Positions 36,329 through 44,938 of a DNA stretch of 64,000 nt are shown here, one piece after another. This DNA comes from Mesonia sp. K7 (GTDB lineage Bacteria > Bacteroidota > Bacteroidia > Flavobacteriales > Flavobacteriaceae): NCBI RefSeq assembly GCF_003233725.1, contig NZ_QKQV01000012.1, positions 35,323 to 99,322 of the forward strand. Reading direction: 5' to 3'. The position numbers and the translations under genes were made by a program. Positions within the stretch are counted from its first letter, which is position 1, and each line of letters begins with the position of its first letter. The notes under the pieces are model-generated. The model saw nothing but the letters and a program-made list of their open reading frames with translations. It was not told the origin of the DNA and did no database searches.

Positions 36329-37933
36329 TTATAAAATAGAATCTCCTTCAATTTCTATCAAAAGGGTATCTTTATTTTTTTCAGAAGTAACTTTAGCTTT
36401 ATCCTCAATTTTTATCACTTCTCCGTAGGTTGAATCTGATAATAGATTATTGCAACAATAGGCAAAATAAGAAGTGTCTTCGTGCAGATATACATAGCTG
36501 TTAATCGGTAGGTAAACTTCTAAAATTAGATTTTCTTCATAAATGTCACCTTTTCCTGGTGAACTCATAATTCCATTAAAGTTGAGAAGGTTTCCGTTAA
36601 GCGCATATTCATGATCAATTTCTTCTGCGTTTTCTTGTGCTTTCAGGCTGCTTTTCCCTGAAGCTTTTTTTCTAGTGACAATTTTACCAATAGAGTCGTG
36701 GGTGGGTAAAACTTTAAGCCTAATTTTCTTTTGGAATACATTTTCACCTCCTTTTTTATAAGTGTACCTATAACTTTCGTTTAAACTAAAGCCAGAACTT
36801 TTGTCGTAATAGGGTTTGATCGTTAAAGTATCGTTTGTCATAATCGGCAATACTTCCGTGGAAACGATTTCTTCTTCGTAGGCATTGTGAGCCACTCTAT
36901 TCATCACCACGTAAGACAAGATACCCAACGAAACCAACCAAAGCGCTAACAGCGTAATCTTTGCGGTTTTCCCAATAGAATTAAGATTGGTAATGAGTAA
37001 TTTTAAGCCTAAATAGAAGATTATAAAAACCGGAATCACCATAAAAAGTGTAAGGGCAATTCCTGTGACGAGATTAGGGATAATGGTGTCATTCCCGATA
37101 AAAATTTCTGTAAAACCGTAATTTCTAAACAGAAACGGATTTTCGTAAATCCCTGAAAAGGAAACAAATAAAAAACCTAGAATTAACGAAAGTAACGTTA
37201 GACCACTAACTACGACGAGGAAAAAACCCAAGCATTTTCCTAAAAAAGTTAAAATGGCAACCAATCCGTTTCCCACATTTCTAAAAAAATTTGTAGAGCT
37301 GTTGGTAAATTGATCTTTGTACTTTTCGTAATCTACATCTTTCATTCTATCACTTACATGCTGAAAACCCTCTTTCACTTTTTTTTCAATATTACTGATA
37401 TTAATGGGCTCGCCAGTCATTTCTAACTTTTCGGCAGTAGTTTTTGCTTCTGGAATCACCAGCCATAAAATAAGGTAGATCAAGATAAAAGTACCTGAAG
37501 TGGCAATGGCAAGAATGATAAATATTATACGTAACCAAATCACGGAAAAATCAAAATAATGACCAAAACCTGCACAAATACCTGCAATATTTCCTGTTAA
37601 GGTATCGCGATAAAGCTTTTTACTTTTTGCAGAAGTATAAGCTTGTTCTTTATCTTCAAAAAAGTCTTCATCTACTTGGTAATCTTCTGGTTGACCCATA
37701 ATCGAGATGACTTCATTTACTTCATTGATCCCAATCACTTGTTTTTCGTGAGCCATTTTTTGCGTAAAAAGTTCGGCGATACGAGCTTCTATATCTTGTA
37801 AAATCTCCTGACCTTCTTGTCCGTTTTTAAAAGAATTTCTGATGGTGTCGAGATATGCTTTGAGTTTTAGGTATGCATCTTCGTCTATGTGAAAAAAGAT
37901 ACCTGCTAAATTTATGTTTACAGTTTTATTCAT
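36329..37933 (-). CDS. PspC-domain membrane protein
   Basis: 534 residues from the ATG at 37933, which lies within the last codons of padR (8-base overlap), a sign of coupled translation. Residues 1-100 are a soluble DUF-like region (MNKTVNINLAGIFFHIDEDAYLKL). The PspC domain at about 105-165 (KLYRDTLTGNIAGICAGFGHYFDFSVIWLR) has two helices. Four or five more membrane helices follow, then a C-terminal beta-rich domain of about 160 residues facing the envelope. Related to the phage-shock stress system. Probably repressed by PadR. Confidence 0.85.
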   Translation of the reverse strand: MNKTVNINLAGIFFHIDEDAYLKLKAYLDTIRNSFKNGQEGQEILQDIEARIAELFTQKMAHEKQVIGINEVNEVISIMGQPEDYQVDEDFFEDKEQAYTSAKSKKLYRDTLTGNIAGICAGFGHYFDFSVIWLRIIFIILAIATSGTFILIYLILWLVIPEAKTTAEKLEMTGEPINISNIEKKVKEGFQHVSDRMKDVDYEKYKDQFTNSSTNFFRNVGNGLVAILTFLGKCLGFFLVVVSGLTLLSLILGFLFVSFSGIYENPFLFRNYGFTEIFIGNDTIIPNLVTGIALTLFMVIPVFIIFYLGLKLLITNLNSIGKTAKITLLALWLVSLGILSYVVMNRVAHNAYEEEIVSTEVLPIMTNDTLTIKPYYDKSSGFSLNESYRYTYKKGGENVFQKKIRLKVLPTHDSIGKIVTRKKASGKSSLKAQENAEEIDHEYALNGNLLNFNGIMSSPGKGDIYEENLILEVYLPINSYVYLHEDTSYFAYCCNNLLSDSTYGEVIKIEDKAKVTSEKNKDTLLIEIEGDSIL

Positions 37934-38270
37934 GGTTGTTGGTTTTGCTTTGTGTAACAATGTTTACAGCTTCCTGAAGTTCTTGCCACGTCATGGTAAG
38001 TTCTTCTAAAAATTGCTTGCCAGTTTCGGTAAGTCCGTAATATTTTCTCGGAGGTCCGCTTGTAGATTCTTCCCAACGATAACTTAAAAGCGAAGCATTT
38101 TTTAACCTTGTGAGCAACGGATAAATCGTGCCTTCCACTACAATAAGTTTTGCTTCTTTAAGTGCATCAAGAATTTCTGCTACATAAGCCTCATTTTCGC
38201 GGAGAACAGAAAGTATGCAATACTCTAAGACTCCTTTCCGCATCTGTGCTTTGGTGTTCTCAATTTTCAT
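37926..38270 (-). CDS. PadR family transcriptional regulator
   Basis: 114 residues, a winged helix typical of PadR: GVLEYCILSVLRENEAYVAEILDAL, VEGTIYPLLTRLKNASLLSYRWEESTSGPPRKYYGLTETGKQFLEEL. It very likely represses the padR-pspC operon and responds to an envelope signal. The candidate operator GTATGCAATAC overlaps the -33 region, and an identical copy lies in its own codons for EYCIL. Confidence 0.92.
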   Translation of the reverse strand: MKIENTKAQMRKGVLEYCILSVLRENEAYVAEILDALKEAKLIVVEGTIYPLLTRLKNASLLSYRWEESTSGPPRKYYGLTETGKQFLEELTMTWQELQEAVNIVTQSKTNNHE

Positions 38271-38326
38271 TCAATTTTATTTTTGTTATTGCAAATATAT
38301 ATCTAAAAGAAAGTAGTATGCAATAC
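38213..38326. promoter_or_regulatory. Twin GTATGCAATAC sites, candidate PadR operators
   Basis: The imperfect palindrome GTATGCAATAC is present exactly at 38213-38223 (inside padR) and 38316-38326 (over the padR promoter), 103 bases apart, about ten helical turns. PadR dimers bind palindromes of the ATAC/GTAT type. The inner copy could be constrained by coding. Confidence 0.45.
38292..38323 (-). promoter_or_regulatory. Promoter of padR-pspC
   Basis: On the minus strand: TTG (38323-38321), 21 bases, TATATTTG (38299-38292), 22 bases before the padR ATG at 38270. Confidence 0.55.
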
Positions 38327-38410
38327 AAAGTAATGAGTTTAACAAAATTTTAAGAAATTTTTCAAGCTCTTTTTTAGTAATTTTCTGTTTTAAACGAAAG
38401 GAAAAAACCA

Positions 38411-38860
38411 ATGAATATTAGGAAAGTGAACATATATATTGCTTTTAAATTACCAGCAGCTTGGTTATGTGGCGTTAGGTTAAAAGAAATTACCCAAAAA
38501 CATGCCTTGACTACGGTTAGTTACAAATGGATCAATCAAAATCCGTTTCAATCGATGTATTTTGCGGTACAGTCTATGGCTGCAGAACTTTCTACGGGAA
38601 GTCTGGTGATGCAAGCAATAAGAGAAAGTAAAAAAGAAATATCGATGTTGGTTTTGAACCACAAAGGAAGCTTCTATAAAAAAGCTGTAGGTAGAATAAC
38701 TTTTACTTGTGAGGATGGTTTAAAATTAGAAGAAGTGATTCAAAAAACTTTCAATGACAACGAACCTAAAACTTGTTGGATGAAATCTATAGGGAGAAAT
38801 GAAAGAGGCGAGATTGTTTCTGAATTTGATTTTGAATGGACGTTAAAATCAAAAATTTAA
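38411..38860 (+). CDS. DUF4442 hotdog-fold protein
   Basis: 149 residues. Matches the thioesterase-like DUF4442 pattern: PAAWLCGVRLKEI, YKWINQNPFQSMYFAVQSMAAELSTGSLVMQAI. The QSMAAELSTG segment aligns with the hotdog central helix. Possibly an acyl-CoA thioesterase, but catalytic residues cannot be assigned. It diverges from padR. Confidence 0.75.
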   Translation: MNIRKVNIYIAFKLPAAWLCGVRLKEITQKHALTTVSYKWINQNPFQSMYFAVQSMAAELSTGSLVMQAIRESKKEISMLVLNHKGSFYKKAVGRITFTCEDGLKLEEVIQKTFNDNEPKTCWMKSIGRNERGEIVSEFDFEWTLKSKI

Positions 38861-38866
38861 CATAAA

Positions 38867-38885
38867 TTAACATTTATAATGTTAA
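38867..38885. repeat. Inverted repeat TTAACAT-N5-ATGTTAA
   Basis: Perfect 7-base arms at 38867-38873 and 38879-38885, just upstream of a TATTTTTG box (38908-38915) that may drive the small gene at 38991. Fits an operator for a dimeric regulator. It is too A/T-rich for a terminator. Confidence 0.35.
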
Positions 38886-38990
38886 CTTTTCCTGAAAAAT
38901 ATTCATTTATTTTTGTAAATTTGAGTGATTCTAAATAAAATATACAGCCTATTGATGCAACACTACCCAATCTTTTAAAACTTCAAATTT

Positions 38991-39188
38991 ATGTCTAGAG
39001 CTATGTTTGAATACACCAAAGTGATTCTAAAAAAAGTGAGTTTCGACGTGAGTTTATTTTGTAAAGAAGTAGAAAAAGCTGTAAAAAGGCTTTTGCCTCA
39101 CGAAATAGAAGAACTCAAAAAGTTTATTATCCTTTTGGTAAATCAAAACCCCGACTTAAAAGTTTCATTGCTTTATATAAAAAACTAA
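38991..39188 (+). CDS. Small conserved flavobacterial protein
   Basis: 65 residues (or 61 from the ATG at 39003, MFEYTKVILKKVSF). Soluble, amphipathic, rich in Lys and Glu, with LFCKEVEKAVKRLLPHEIEELKKF. I recall similar short proteins of unknown role in other flavobacteria. A -7 box upstream and a strong terminator right after the stop support a real, separately transcribed gene. Confidence 0.7.
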   Translation: MSRAMFEYTKVILKKVSFDVSLFCKEVEKAVKRLLPHEIEELKKFIILLVNQNPDLKVSLLYIKN

Positions 39189-39214
39189 GACACTGGAAAC
39201 AGTGTCTTTTTTTT
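39187..39214 (+). terminator. Terminator of the small gene at 38991
   Basis: AGACACTG/CAGTGTCT stem, GAAA tetraloop and an eight-T run; it overlaps the stop codon's last bases. Confidence 0.9.
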
Positions 39215-39265
39215 GAATATGTAACATCTTAAGGATTTTTTTTGTCTTTAGTAAAAGAGGAAATA

Positions 39266-39811
39266 ATGTTTCAAAAAATTACTTATTTAATTGTTTTGCT
39301 GCTTTTTTGTCAAAATATACTGGCACAACAAATTACAGCAAAAGTGTTTATAGAAAATTGTTCTCCAGAAGGTTTTACTGAGGGTAAATTATGGATAAAA
39401 GAACTCGATACGATATTTGTTATCCATAAAAGTGAGTCCAAAATACAATTACCAAAAGAAGGAAGCTACCATTTTCGATTTTCAGTTGCTAATTTTTATA
39501 CGGTTCTAAAGTATCCAGACGTTTTCACAGAAGAAGATAACCAAATACACATTCAGTTACACAAAAAACAAAAGTTTGATAATCTGCTGTTGAATAACCA
39601 ACCAACTTTTATCCTACACGGATTTGACAGCTCAATTCCTAAAGAATTTGTTGACTTTCAGGAAAAATATGGTGTTGGTGTGATAAAAAAAAGCTGCCCA
39701 GTAGATCCTTCAACGCTTGCTAACAACAAAGCTGTCGCGAAATACCTTACCGAAACTTATGGTGAAACCTGGAAAAATGATTTACCGTTTAAACCTATGG
39801 TAGCTCCATAA
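39266..39811 (+). CDS. Exported hypothetical protein
   Basis: 181 residues from the ATG at 39266, which gives a proper signal peptide (MFQKITYLIVLLLFCQNILAQ); the ORF opens earlier at 39242. A beta-rich middle (VFIENCSPEGFTEGKLWIKELDT) is followed by a C-terminal segment EKYGVGVIKKSCPVDP...NKAVAKYLTETYGETWKNDLP resembling the short FEKKY-type tail found in other flavobacterial secreted proteins. Function unknown. It abuts the convergent oxyR with no spacer. Confidence 0.65.
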   Translation: MFQKITYLIVLLLFCQNILAQQITAKVFIENCSPEGFTEGKLWIKELDTIFVIHKSESKIQLPKEGSYHFRFSVANFYTVLKYPDVFTEEDNQIHIQLHKKQKFDNLLLNNQPTFILHGFDSSIPKEFVDFQEKYGVGVIKKSCPVDPSTLANNKAVAKYLTETYGETWKNDLPFKPMVAP

Positions 39812-40753
39812 TTATTTCTGTTGCAACGGACTAATGATCTGTACATTTTGAAAAGTTATCGCGCCTTTGACAACTCCAGAAATTACCGTATGTAAAGCTT
39901 CGATAATTTGCATTTTAAGTTCACTTTTATGGTATATTAAACTCACAGCTCTTGCTGGAACAGGTTCTTCAAACATTTTTAGGTTACTTTTTTCGCTGTC
40001 TTTAATTTCTAACGAATGTAAATAGGGCAGAAGGGTCATTCCCAAACCTTCGTTGGCGAGCTTTATAATGGTTTCAAAACTTCCTGTTTCGAGCATAAAA
40101 GATTTTTCCGAAAGTGTATTTTGTGCTTTACACAAATTGAGAATTCCTTCTTTAAAACAATGTCCGTCTTCGAGTAATAAAACTTCATCGATATCTAAAT
40201 CGTCTGCCACAAGCTGAGCTTTATCTTGCAATCGGTGATTTTTTGGGATGTAAGCCACAAAAGGCTCATAATATAACACGCGTTCTTTAATTTTTTCTTG
40301 CTCGAGCGGTGTTGCCGCAATCGCCGCATCTAAATGACCGTCTTTTAGTCTTTCGATAATGGTTTCGGTAGGTAATTCTTCAATGATGAGTTTTACTTTG
40401 CTGTACTTTTTACTAAAGTTTTTCAAGAACATCGGTAATAAGGTAGGCATAATCGTAGGGATAATTCCCAGACGAAATTCGCCACCTATAAACCCTTTTT
40501 GCTGATCGACAATATCTTTGATGCGATCACTTTCGTTTACAATGTTACGGGCTTGCTGTACTATCTTTTCGCCAACTTTAGTAAGTTCAATTGGTTTTTT
40601 GCTACGGTCAAAAATCTGCACATCCAGTTCTTCTTCCAGTTTCTGAATTTGCATACTCAAGGTAGGTTGTGTTACAAAAACCTTTTCGGCAGCTTTGGTA
40701 AAATTCTGATGTTCGGCAACAGCCAAAACATAATGCAATTGGGTAATGGTCAT
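39812..40753 (-). CDS. oxyR: Hydrogen peroxide-inducible regulator OxyR
   Basis: 313 residues. LysR-type regulator: N-terminal winged helix MTITQLHYVLAVAEHQNFTKAAEKVFVTQPTLSMQI, then an effector domain. Cys199 and Cys208 in LEDGHCFKEGILNLC are at exactly the positions of the disulfide pair in E. coli OxyR, which strongly supports peroxide sensing. A TACCTTTG box lies upstream at 40773-40780 on the same strand. No catalase or peroxidase gene is adjacent. Confidence 0.92.
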   Translation of the reverse strand: MTITQLHYVLAVAEHQNFTKAAEKVFVTQPTLSMQIQKLEEELDVQIFDRSKKPIELTKVGEKIVQQARNIVNESDRIKDIVDQQKGFIGGEFRLGIIPTIMPTLLPMFLKNFSKKYSKVKLIIEELPTETIIERLKDGHLDAAIAATPLEQEKIKERVLYYEPFVAYIPKNHRLQDKAQLVADDLDIDEVLLLEDGHCFKEGILNLCKAQNTLSEKSFMLETGSFETIIKLANEGLGMTLLPYLHSLEIKDSEKSNLKMFEEPVPARAVSLIYHKSELKMQIIEALHTVISGVVKGAITFQNVQIISPLQQK

Positions 40754-40830
40754 AAGTGAAATCTTCTACTCACAAAGGTAGAAATAACAATTAATAAAAT
40801 CTATCAAAATTTTATTAAAATAGTAAAAAA

Positions 40831-41241
40831 CTATTTTAGTTCAATTAGAACTTCGGTAGTTTGAAGTTCAACCAGAAAGCTTACATCTTCAAAAACAGGT
40901 TCTCGCATCAAGAATTTGTTGTTAGAATAACCGTATTGTTCTTTTGGAATTCCGATCAGATTAAAATCCATTTCTTGGTTGTTATTTTCATCTAGTAATA
41001 ACATAAAACCATAATTTCCAACAGGAATATCTTTAAACTCAAAGGAAACACTTTCGTCACTCTCTTTGACCTCTAGCTTTCTTTCGTAGGTGGCTTTCTT
41101 AAGAAAATTATCTTTCTGGTAAACGCCTAGGTAAAGTGTTCCTGTGTTTTTGATGTTTTCTACTTTTACTTCGAAGTTCGCTGTTTGCGCATAGAAAAGA
41201 CTTGAGAAAAGCAGGAAAGGAATAGCGAGTATGATTTTCAT
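40831..41241 (-). CDS. DUF2141 exported protein
   Basis: 136 residues from the ATG at 41241 (MKIILAIPFLLFSSLFYAQ signal peptide); a longer 144-residue start would lack a clean signal. The DUF2141 beta-sandwich shows NTGTLYLGVYQKDNFLKK, SFEFKDIPVGNYGFMLLLDENNNQEMDFNLIGIPKEQYGYS. Periplasmic or outer-membrane associated; function unknown. Confidence 0.82.
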   Translation of the reverse strand: MKIILAIPFLLFSSLFYAQTANFEVKVENIKNTGTLYLGVYQKDNFLKKATYERKLEVKESDESVSFEFKDIPVGNYGFMLLLDENNNQEMDFNLIGIPKEQYGYSNNKFLMREPVFEDVSFLVELQTTEVLIELK

Positions 41242-41260
41242 GGGTATATTTTTAAAATCC

Positions 41261-41371
41261 GTCAATTTGAGTGAAATTTCTTTAGGAATTTTGTATCTAA
41301 AATAAGGATTTTAACCTTTATTCTCGATACAATTTTTCTTCATTTCATTCTGAAAAACCACTCGAATTGAC
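41261..41371. repeat. 111-bp imperfect palindromic element
   Basis: Outer arms GTCAATTTGAGTG (41261-41273) and CACTCGAATTGAC (41359-41371) are followed inward by a partly matching pair including TTTGTATCTAAAATAAGG versus CCTTTATTCTCGATACAA. It fills the spacer between DUF58 and DUF2141 genes. Looks like a non-autonomous repeat of the kind scattered in flavobacterial spacers, distinct from the elements at 1524 and 14271. Confidence 0.6.
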
Positions 41372-41395
41372 AGGTTAAACAAAAACTATTCCCAA

Positions 41396-42727
41396 TTAAA
41401 TTAATCCTCGGGCTTTTATTTCTAAGTATTTGTTGATGGAATTGACCGTGAGTTCTTCAGGTTTGGTTAAAATGGTTTGAATGCCATGTTTTTGCAGTTC
41501 TTTTACCATCAGTTGTTTGTCGGTCACAAAATCTGTCGCAACGGTTTGCTCATAGATATCACCTAATTGGTCTGAATGCTGTTCTGTGATTTTGGAAACT
41601 TCGGTATTTTCGAAAAATACAACGACCAACAAATGACTGCGATTGATCATTTTTAGATAAGGCAATTGTCTTTTAAGGCCGGAAATATGCTCAAAATTGG
41701 TGTAGAGCAATATCAAACTTCGTTGGTTGATTCTGCGTTTGATTTGCGCATATAACATCCCAAAGTCGGCATCTAAAAATTTGGTGTTGATGTTATACAA
41801 ATACTCTAATATTTGCTGTAATTGTGCTTTTCTGCTACTCGCAGACATAAAATTGATGAGCTTATGCGAAAAAGTAAGTAAGCCAATTTTATCGTGCTTT
41901 TTCAGCACAATATTGCTGATGGCAAGTGAGCTGTTGATGGCGTAATCCAATAACTTTAACCCGTTAAACGGCATTTTCATCACTCGACTCGCATCGATGA
42001 TATTATAAATAGGTTGTGATTTTTCGTCTTGGTATTGGTTCACCATCAAGTGGTTGTTTTTGGCGGTTGCTTTCCAGTTGATAGTTCTGATGTCGTCACC
42101 CAAAACATAATTTTTAATTTGTTCAAACTCCATCGTATGTCCAATCCGTCTTATTTTTTTTAAGCCAATTTGTGAGATTTTATTATCGATGGCTAAAAAA
42201 TCATATTTTTTCATTTGTATAAATGAAGGATACACTTTGACATCTTGATTTTTGCAAAAAGTAAAACGCCGTTTTACCAATCCCAATTTAGAAATCGCAT
42301 ATACATTTAGTTTTCCAAAAGTGTAAACTCCTCGTTCTTTCGGAATTAAGAAATAATTTATTTTTTTTCTTTCTCTAGATTTGATTTCAGTTTCCTTTAA
42401 AAAATCCCTTTTTTGAAATTGTACGGGCATTTCGTCGATCAATTCCAACGACAGCGGAACACTGTATTTGTTGTGCAATTTTATTTTTACCTCGTTTGGA
42501 TCTGAATTGGAGAATTTTTCAGGTAAAATTCTTTCTGCTTGAAGCGAATTCTCTTTAAAAAGTAATACCGTGTCAGCTAAAATTAAAAATAAAAAGACCA
42601 ATACCGCTAACCAAGCGTAAGGATAAATAGCTGTAAAATAGTGACTTGCTAAAAACGAAAGCGCAAAAATAGCGATAAGGTAAAAAAACCTTTGGGTAAA
42701 ATATAAAGACCTGAAAATCTTTAGCAT
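41396..42727 (-). CDS. DUF58 domain membrane protein
   Basis: 443 residues. Two N-terminal transmembrane helices (residues about 12-50), then a beta domain and the DUF58 core DDIRTINWKATAKNNHLMVNQY, with a von Willebrand-like C-terminal fold (PIYNIIDASRVMKM). These proteins work with MoxR ATPases in envelope or chaperone-like complexes. Follows moxR by 1 base; last gene of the cluster. Confidence 0.88.
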   Translation of the reverse strand: MLKIFRSLYFTQRFFYLIAIFALSFLASHYFTAIYPYAWLAVLVFLFLILADTVLLFKENSLQAERILPEKFSNSDPNEVKIKLHNKYSVPLSLELIDEMPVQFQKRDFLKETEIKSRERKKINYFLIPKERGVYTFGKLNVYAISKLGLVKRRFTFCKNQDVKVYPSFIQMKKYDFLAIDNKISQIGLKKIRRIGHTMEFEQIKNYVLGDDIRTINWKATAKNNHLMVNQYQDEKSQPIYNIIDASRVMKMPFNGLKLLDYAINSSLAISNIVLKKHDKIGLLTFSHKLINFMSASSRKAQLQQILEYLYNINTKFLDADFGMLYAQIKRRINQRSLILLYTNFEHISGLKRQLPYLKMINRSHLLVVVFFENTEVSKITEQHSDQLGDIYEQTVATDFVTDKQLMVKELQKHGIQTILTKPEELTVNSINKYLEIKARGLI

Positions 42728-42728
42728 G

Positions 42729-43736
42729 CTATCTCGGTATTTCTACAGATTGAATAATCATATCGATGATGCTTTCTGGAGTTTGGCCTTCCATTTCGCG
42801 GTCTGGCGAAATAATAATACGATGCCTCATCACCGAGGGAATGACTTTTTTGACATCTTCGGGAATCACAAAATCACGACCTGAAATTGCTGCCAAGGCT
42901 TTCGCCGAATTTAAAATAGCAATCGAAGCTCTTGGCGAAGCACCTAAATAAATATGCGAATGGTTTCGGGTTTTATTGACGATCTCTGCGATGTATTTGA
43001 TGATTTTTTCTTCGATGAGCACTTCTTTCACTTGTGTTTTGTAGTGTGCAATTTTATCGGGGCTCAATACACTTACAATTTCATCTAAAGGCAGATTTTG
43101 TTTACGGTTGTGGTGGGACTCGATAATTCTTATCTCGTCTTCGAGTGATGGATAACCTACTTTTATTTTAAATAGAAAACGGTCTAATTGCGCTTCGGGC
43201 AAGGCGTAAGTACCTTCTTGTTCAACAGGGTTTTGCGTGGCAAGAACCATAAAAGGTTTTTCCATCGGGTAAAGTTTTCCATCGATGGTGATTTGCTTTT
43301 CTTCCATCACTTCAAAAAGTGCTGCTTGGGTTTTTGCCGGAGCACGGTTGATTTCGTCTATCAAGACCAAATTCGAAAAAATAGGACCAGATTTGAACTC
43401 AAATTCATTCTTTTGAGTGTTTAAAATAGAAGTTCCCAACACATCGCTAGGCATGAGATCAGGCGTAAACTGTATCCTACTAAAATCGGTTTTTAGGGTT
43501 TTTGCAAATAATTTCGCCGTGAGCGTTTTGGCAATTCCCGGAACACCTTCTATCAAAACGTGACCATCGGCAAGTAGTGCCACGATGAGCATTTCTACAA
43601 AATCTTTTTGGCCAATAATAATTTTTGAAAGTTCGGTTTTGATGGTTTCTACACCAGATTTTAGTTCGTCTAGCGAAAGTCTATTTTCGAAAGAAACTTC
43701 GTCTTGGTTTTGGTTTGCTTCTTGATTTTCCATCAT
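42729..43736 (-). CDS. MoxR-family AAA+ ATPase
   Basis: 335 residues. Walker A LIEGVPGIAKTLTA, Walker B LVLIDEINRAPAKTQAALFEVMEE, sensor 1 MVLATQNPVEQEGTYALPEAQLDRF, and arginine-finger region. Its ATG overlaps the stop of the DUF4350 gene (ATGA). Probably remodels or inserts cofactors into VWA/DUF58 partners of the same operon. Confidence 0.93.
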   Translation of the reverse strand: MMENQEANQNQDEVSFENRLSLDELKSGVETIKTELSKIIIGQKDFVEMLIVALLADGHVLIEGVPGIAKTLTAKLFAKTLKTDFSRIQFTPDLMPSDVLGTSILNTQKNEFEFKSGPIFSNLVLIDEINRAPAKTQAALFEVMEEKQITIDGKLYPMEKPFMVLATQNPVEQEGTYALPEAQLDRFLFKIKVGYPSLEDEIRIIESHHNRKQNLPLDEIVSVLSPDKIAHYKTQVKEVLIEEKIIKYIAEIVNKTRNHSHIYLGASPRASIAILNSAKALAAISGRDFVIPEDVKKVIPSVMRHRIIISPDREMEGQTPESIIDMIIQSVEIPR

Positions 43737-44938
43737 ATCTCTTTTTTAAAATCGTTTATTTTTTTGTTGAGTTCTACCAGCTCTTGTGCGTTGATAGGGT
43801 TTTGTTGTTGTAACAAAGTAAGGTAACGTAAGAAACTCGTTACTTCGTCTTTATTTTTGTTGGTTTTTTGGGCTATTTCGCTGCCAAGCCTATTTAATTC
43901 TTGTTGGGTATCTATACGCAAATGTGTTCGTACAAAATAGAAAAACTGTTCGATTTTCTTTTTGGCAATCTTGGTGTGGTTCTTTTTATCTAAATACAAA
44001 TTAGAAATGGTTCGTACATATTCGTAGGTTTTGTTTTCTAATGGGTTGACAATCGGGATGCTTTTTTGTTTTCGTTTGCCTTCAAAAATCACATAAAACA
44101 ATAACCCGATAAGTGTAAAATAGTATGCCCATTTGAGGTATTTGTTGTTGAGCAAAACATATAGCGGCGAAGTGTAAATAGTTCTTCCGCCAGAATAATA
44201 CACATCCCAATAAAAATTATCATCTAAATCGAGGTAACTCATTAATTTATTAGTATATTCATACTGATTTTCTTCTCCCAGCAAAAAATAATTGCTAAAA
44301 ACTTCGGGCGCGTTGTGCAAGAAGATTTTTCCTTTTTCAAAGGGAATCTCAATAAAATTGATATTTAGATTTTCCTCTTCTTTTTCGGCATCTTTGATAG
44401 AAACTTTTCCTAAAACTTTATGTTTTGTGGTATCTATTTTCTTGAAAGAATACATGTATTGGTCCCGATAAAACACATAGGGTTTTGCTGACTTTAAATG
44501 AGGGTTTACAAAATTATACTGGCTGTAATTGATTAAACTCCCTTGTTGAATTTCAGATTTTTGCTCGATTTCTAAGGTGTCTAAAACTACAGGGCTAAAG
44601 TTTCTTGCCGAAAGAAAAAGCTGATTTCCGTCTTTCACCCAATTGAGTAATTCGCTAAACTCCGATTTGTCAAAATTAATCGATTCACTTACAAAAAAAT
44701 AAGTTCCCGATTTGATGTCGTCATTAAATTGTAAAGCTTCGTAGGGCGGAATTCCAATTTCTTGCAGTTGTGGCGTTTTTTTTGCCAATTCTTCAAAGAA
44801 AATGTAAGTCCCAAAAGGTATTTTATCGTTGTTGTGATAAGTAGGGTACCAATTGACGGGCTGTTTTTGGTTTGCTTCGAGAAACACCACAAAAGCAGTC
44901 ATGATAAACACGATCAGAAAGACAAATTTGTTTTTCAT
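43733..44938 (-). CDS. DUF4350 membrane protein
   Basis: 401 residues. N-terminal helix (FVFLIVFIMTAFVVFLEA), a periplasmic region resembling the DUF4350 fold (DKIPFGTYIFFEELAKKTPQL; NWVKDGNQLFLSARNFSPVV), a second helix near residue 275 and a cytoplasmic tail rich in Lys/Gln. Overlaps its neighbours by 4 bases on both sides, so translation is coupled. Confidence 0.8.
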   Translation of the reverse strand: MKNKFVFLIVFIMTAFVVFLEANQKQPVNWYPTYHNNDKIPFGTYIFFEELAKKTPQLQEIGIPPYEALQFNDDIKSGTYFFVSESINFDKSEFSELLNWVKDGNQLFLSARNFSPVVLDTLEIEQKSEIQQGSLINYSQYNFVNPHLKSAKPYVFYRDQYMYSFKKIDTTKHKVLGKVSIKDAEKEEENLNINFIEIPFEKGKIFLHNAPEVFSNYFLLGEENQYEYTNKLMSYLDLDDNFYWDVYYSGGRTIYTSPLYVLLNNKYLKWAYYFTLIGLLFYVIFEGKRKQKSIPIVNPLENKTYEYVRTISNLYLDKKNHTKIAKKKIEQFFYFVRTHLRIDTQQELNRLGSEIAQKTNKNKDEVTSFLRYLTLLQQQNPINAQELVELNKKINDFKKEI

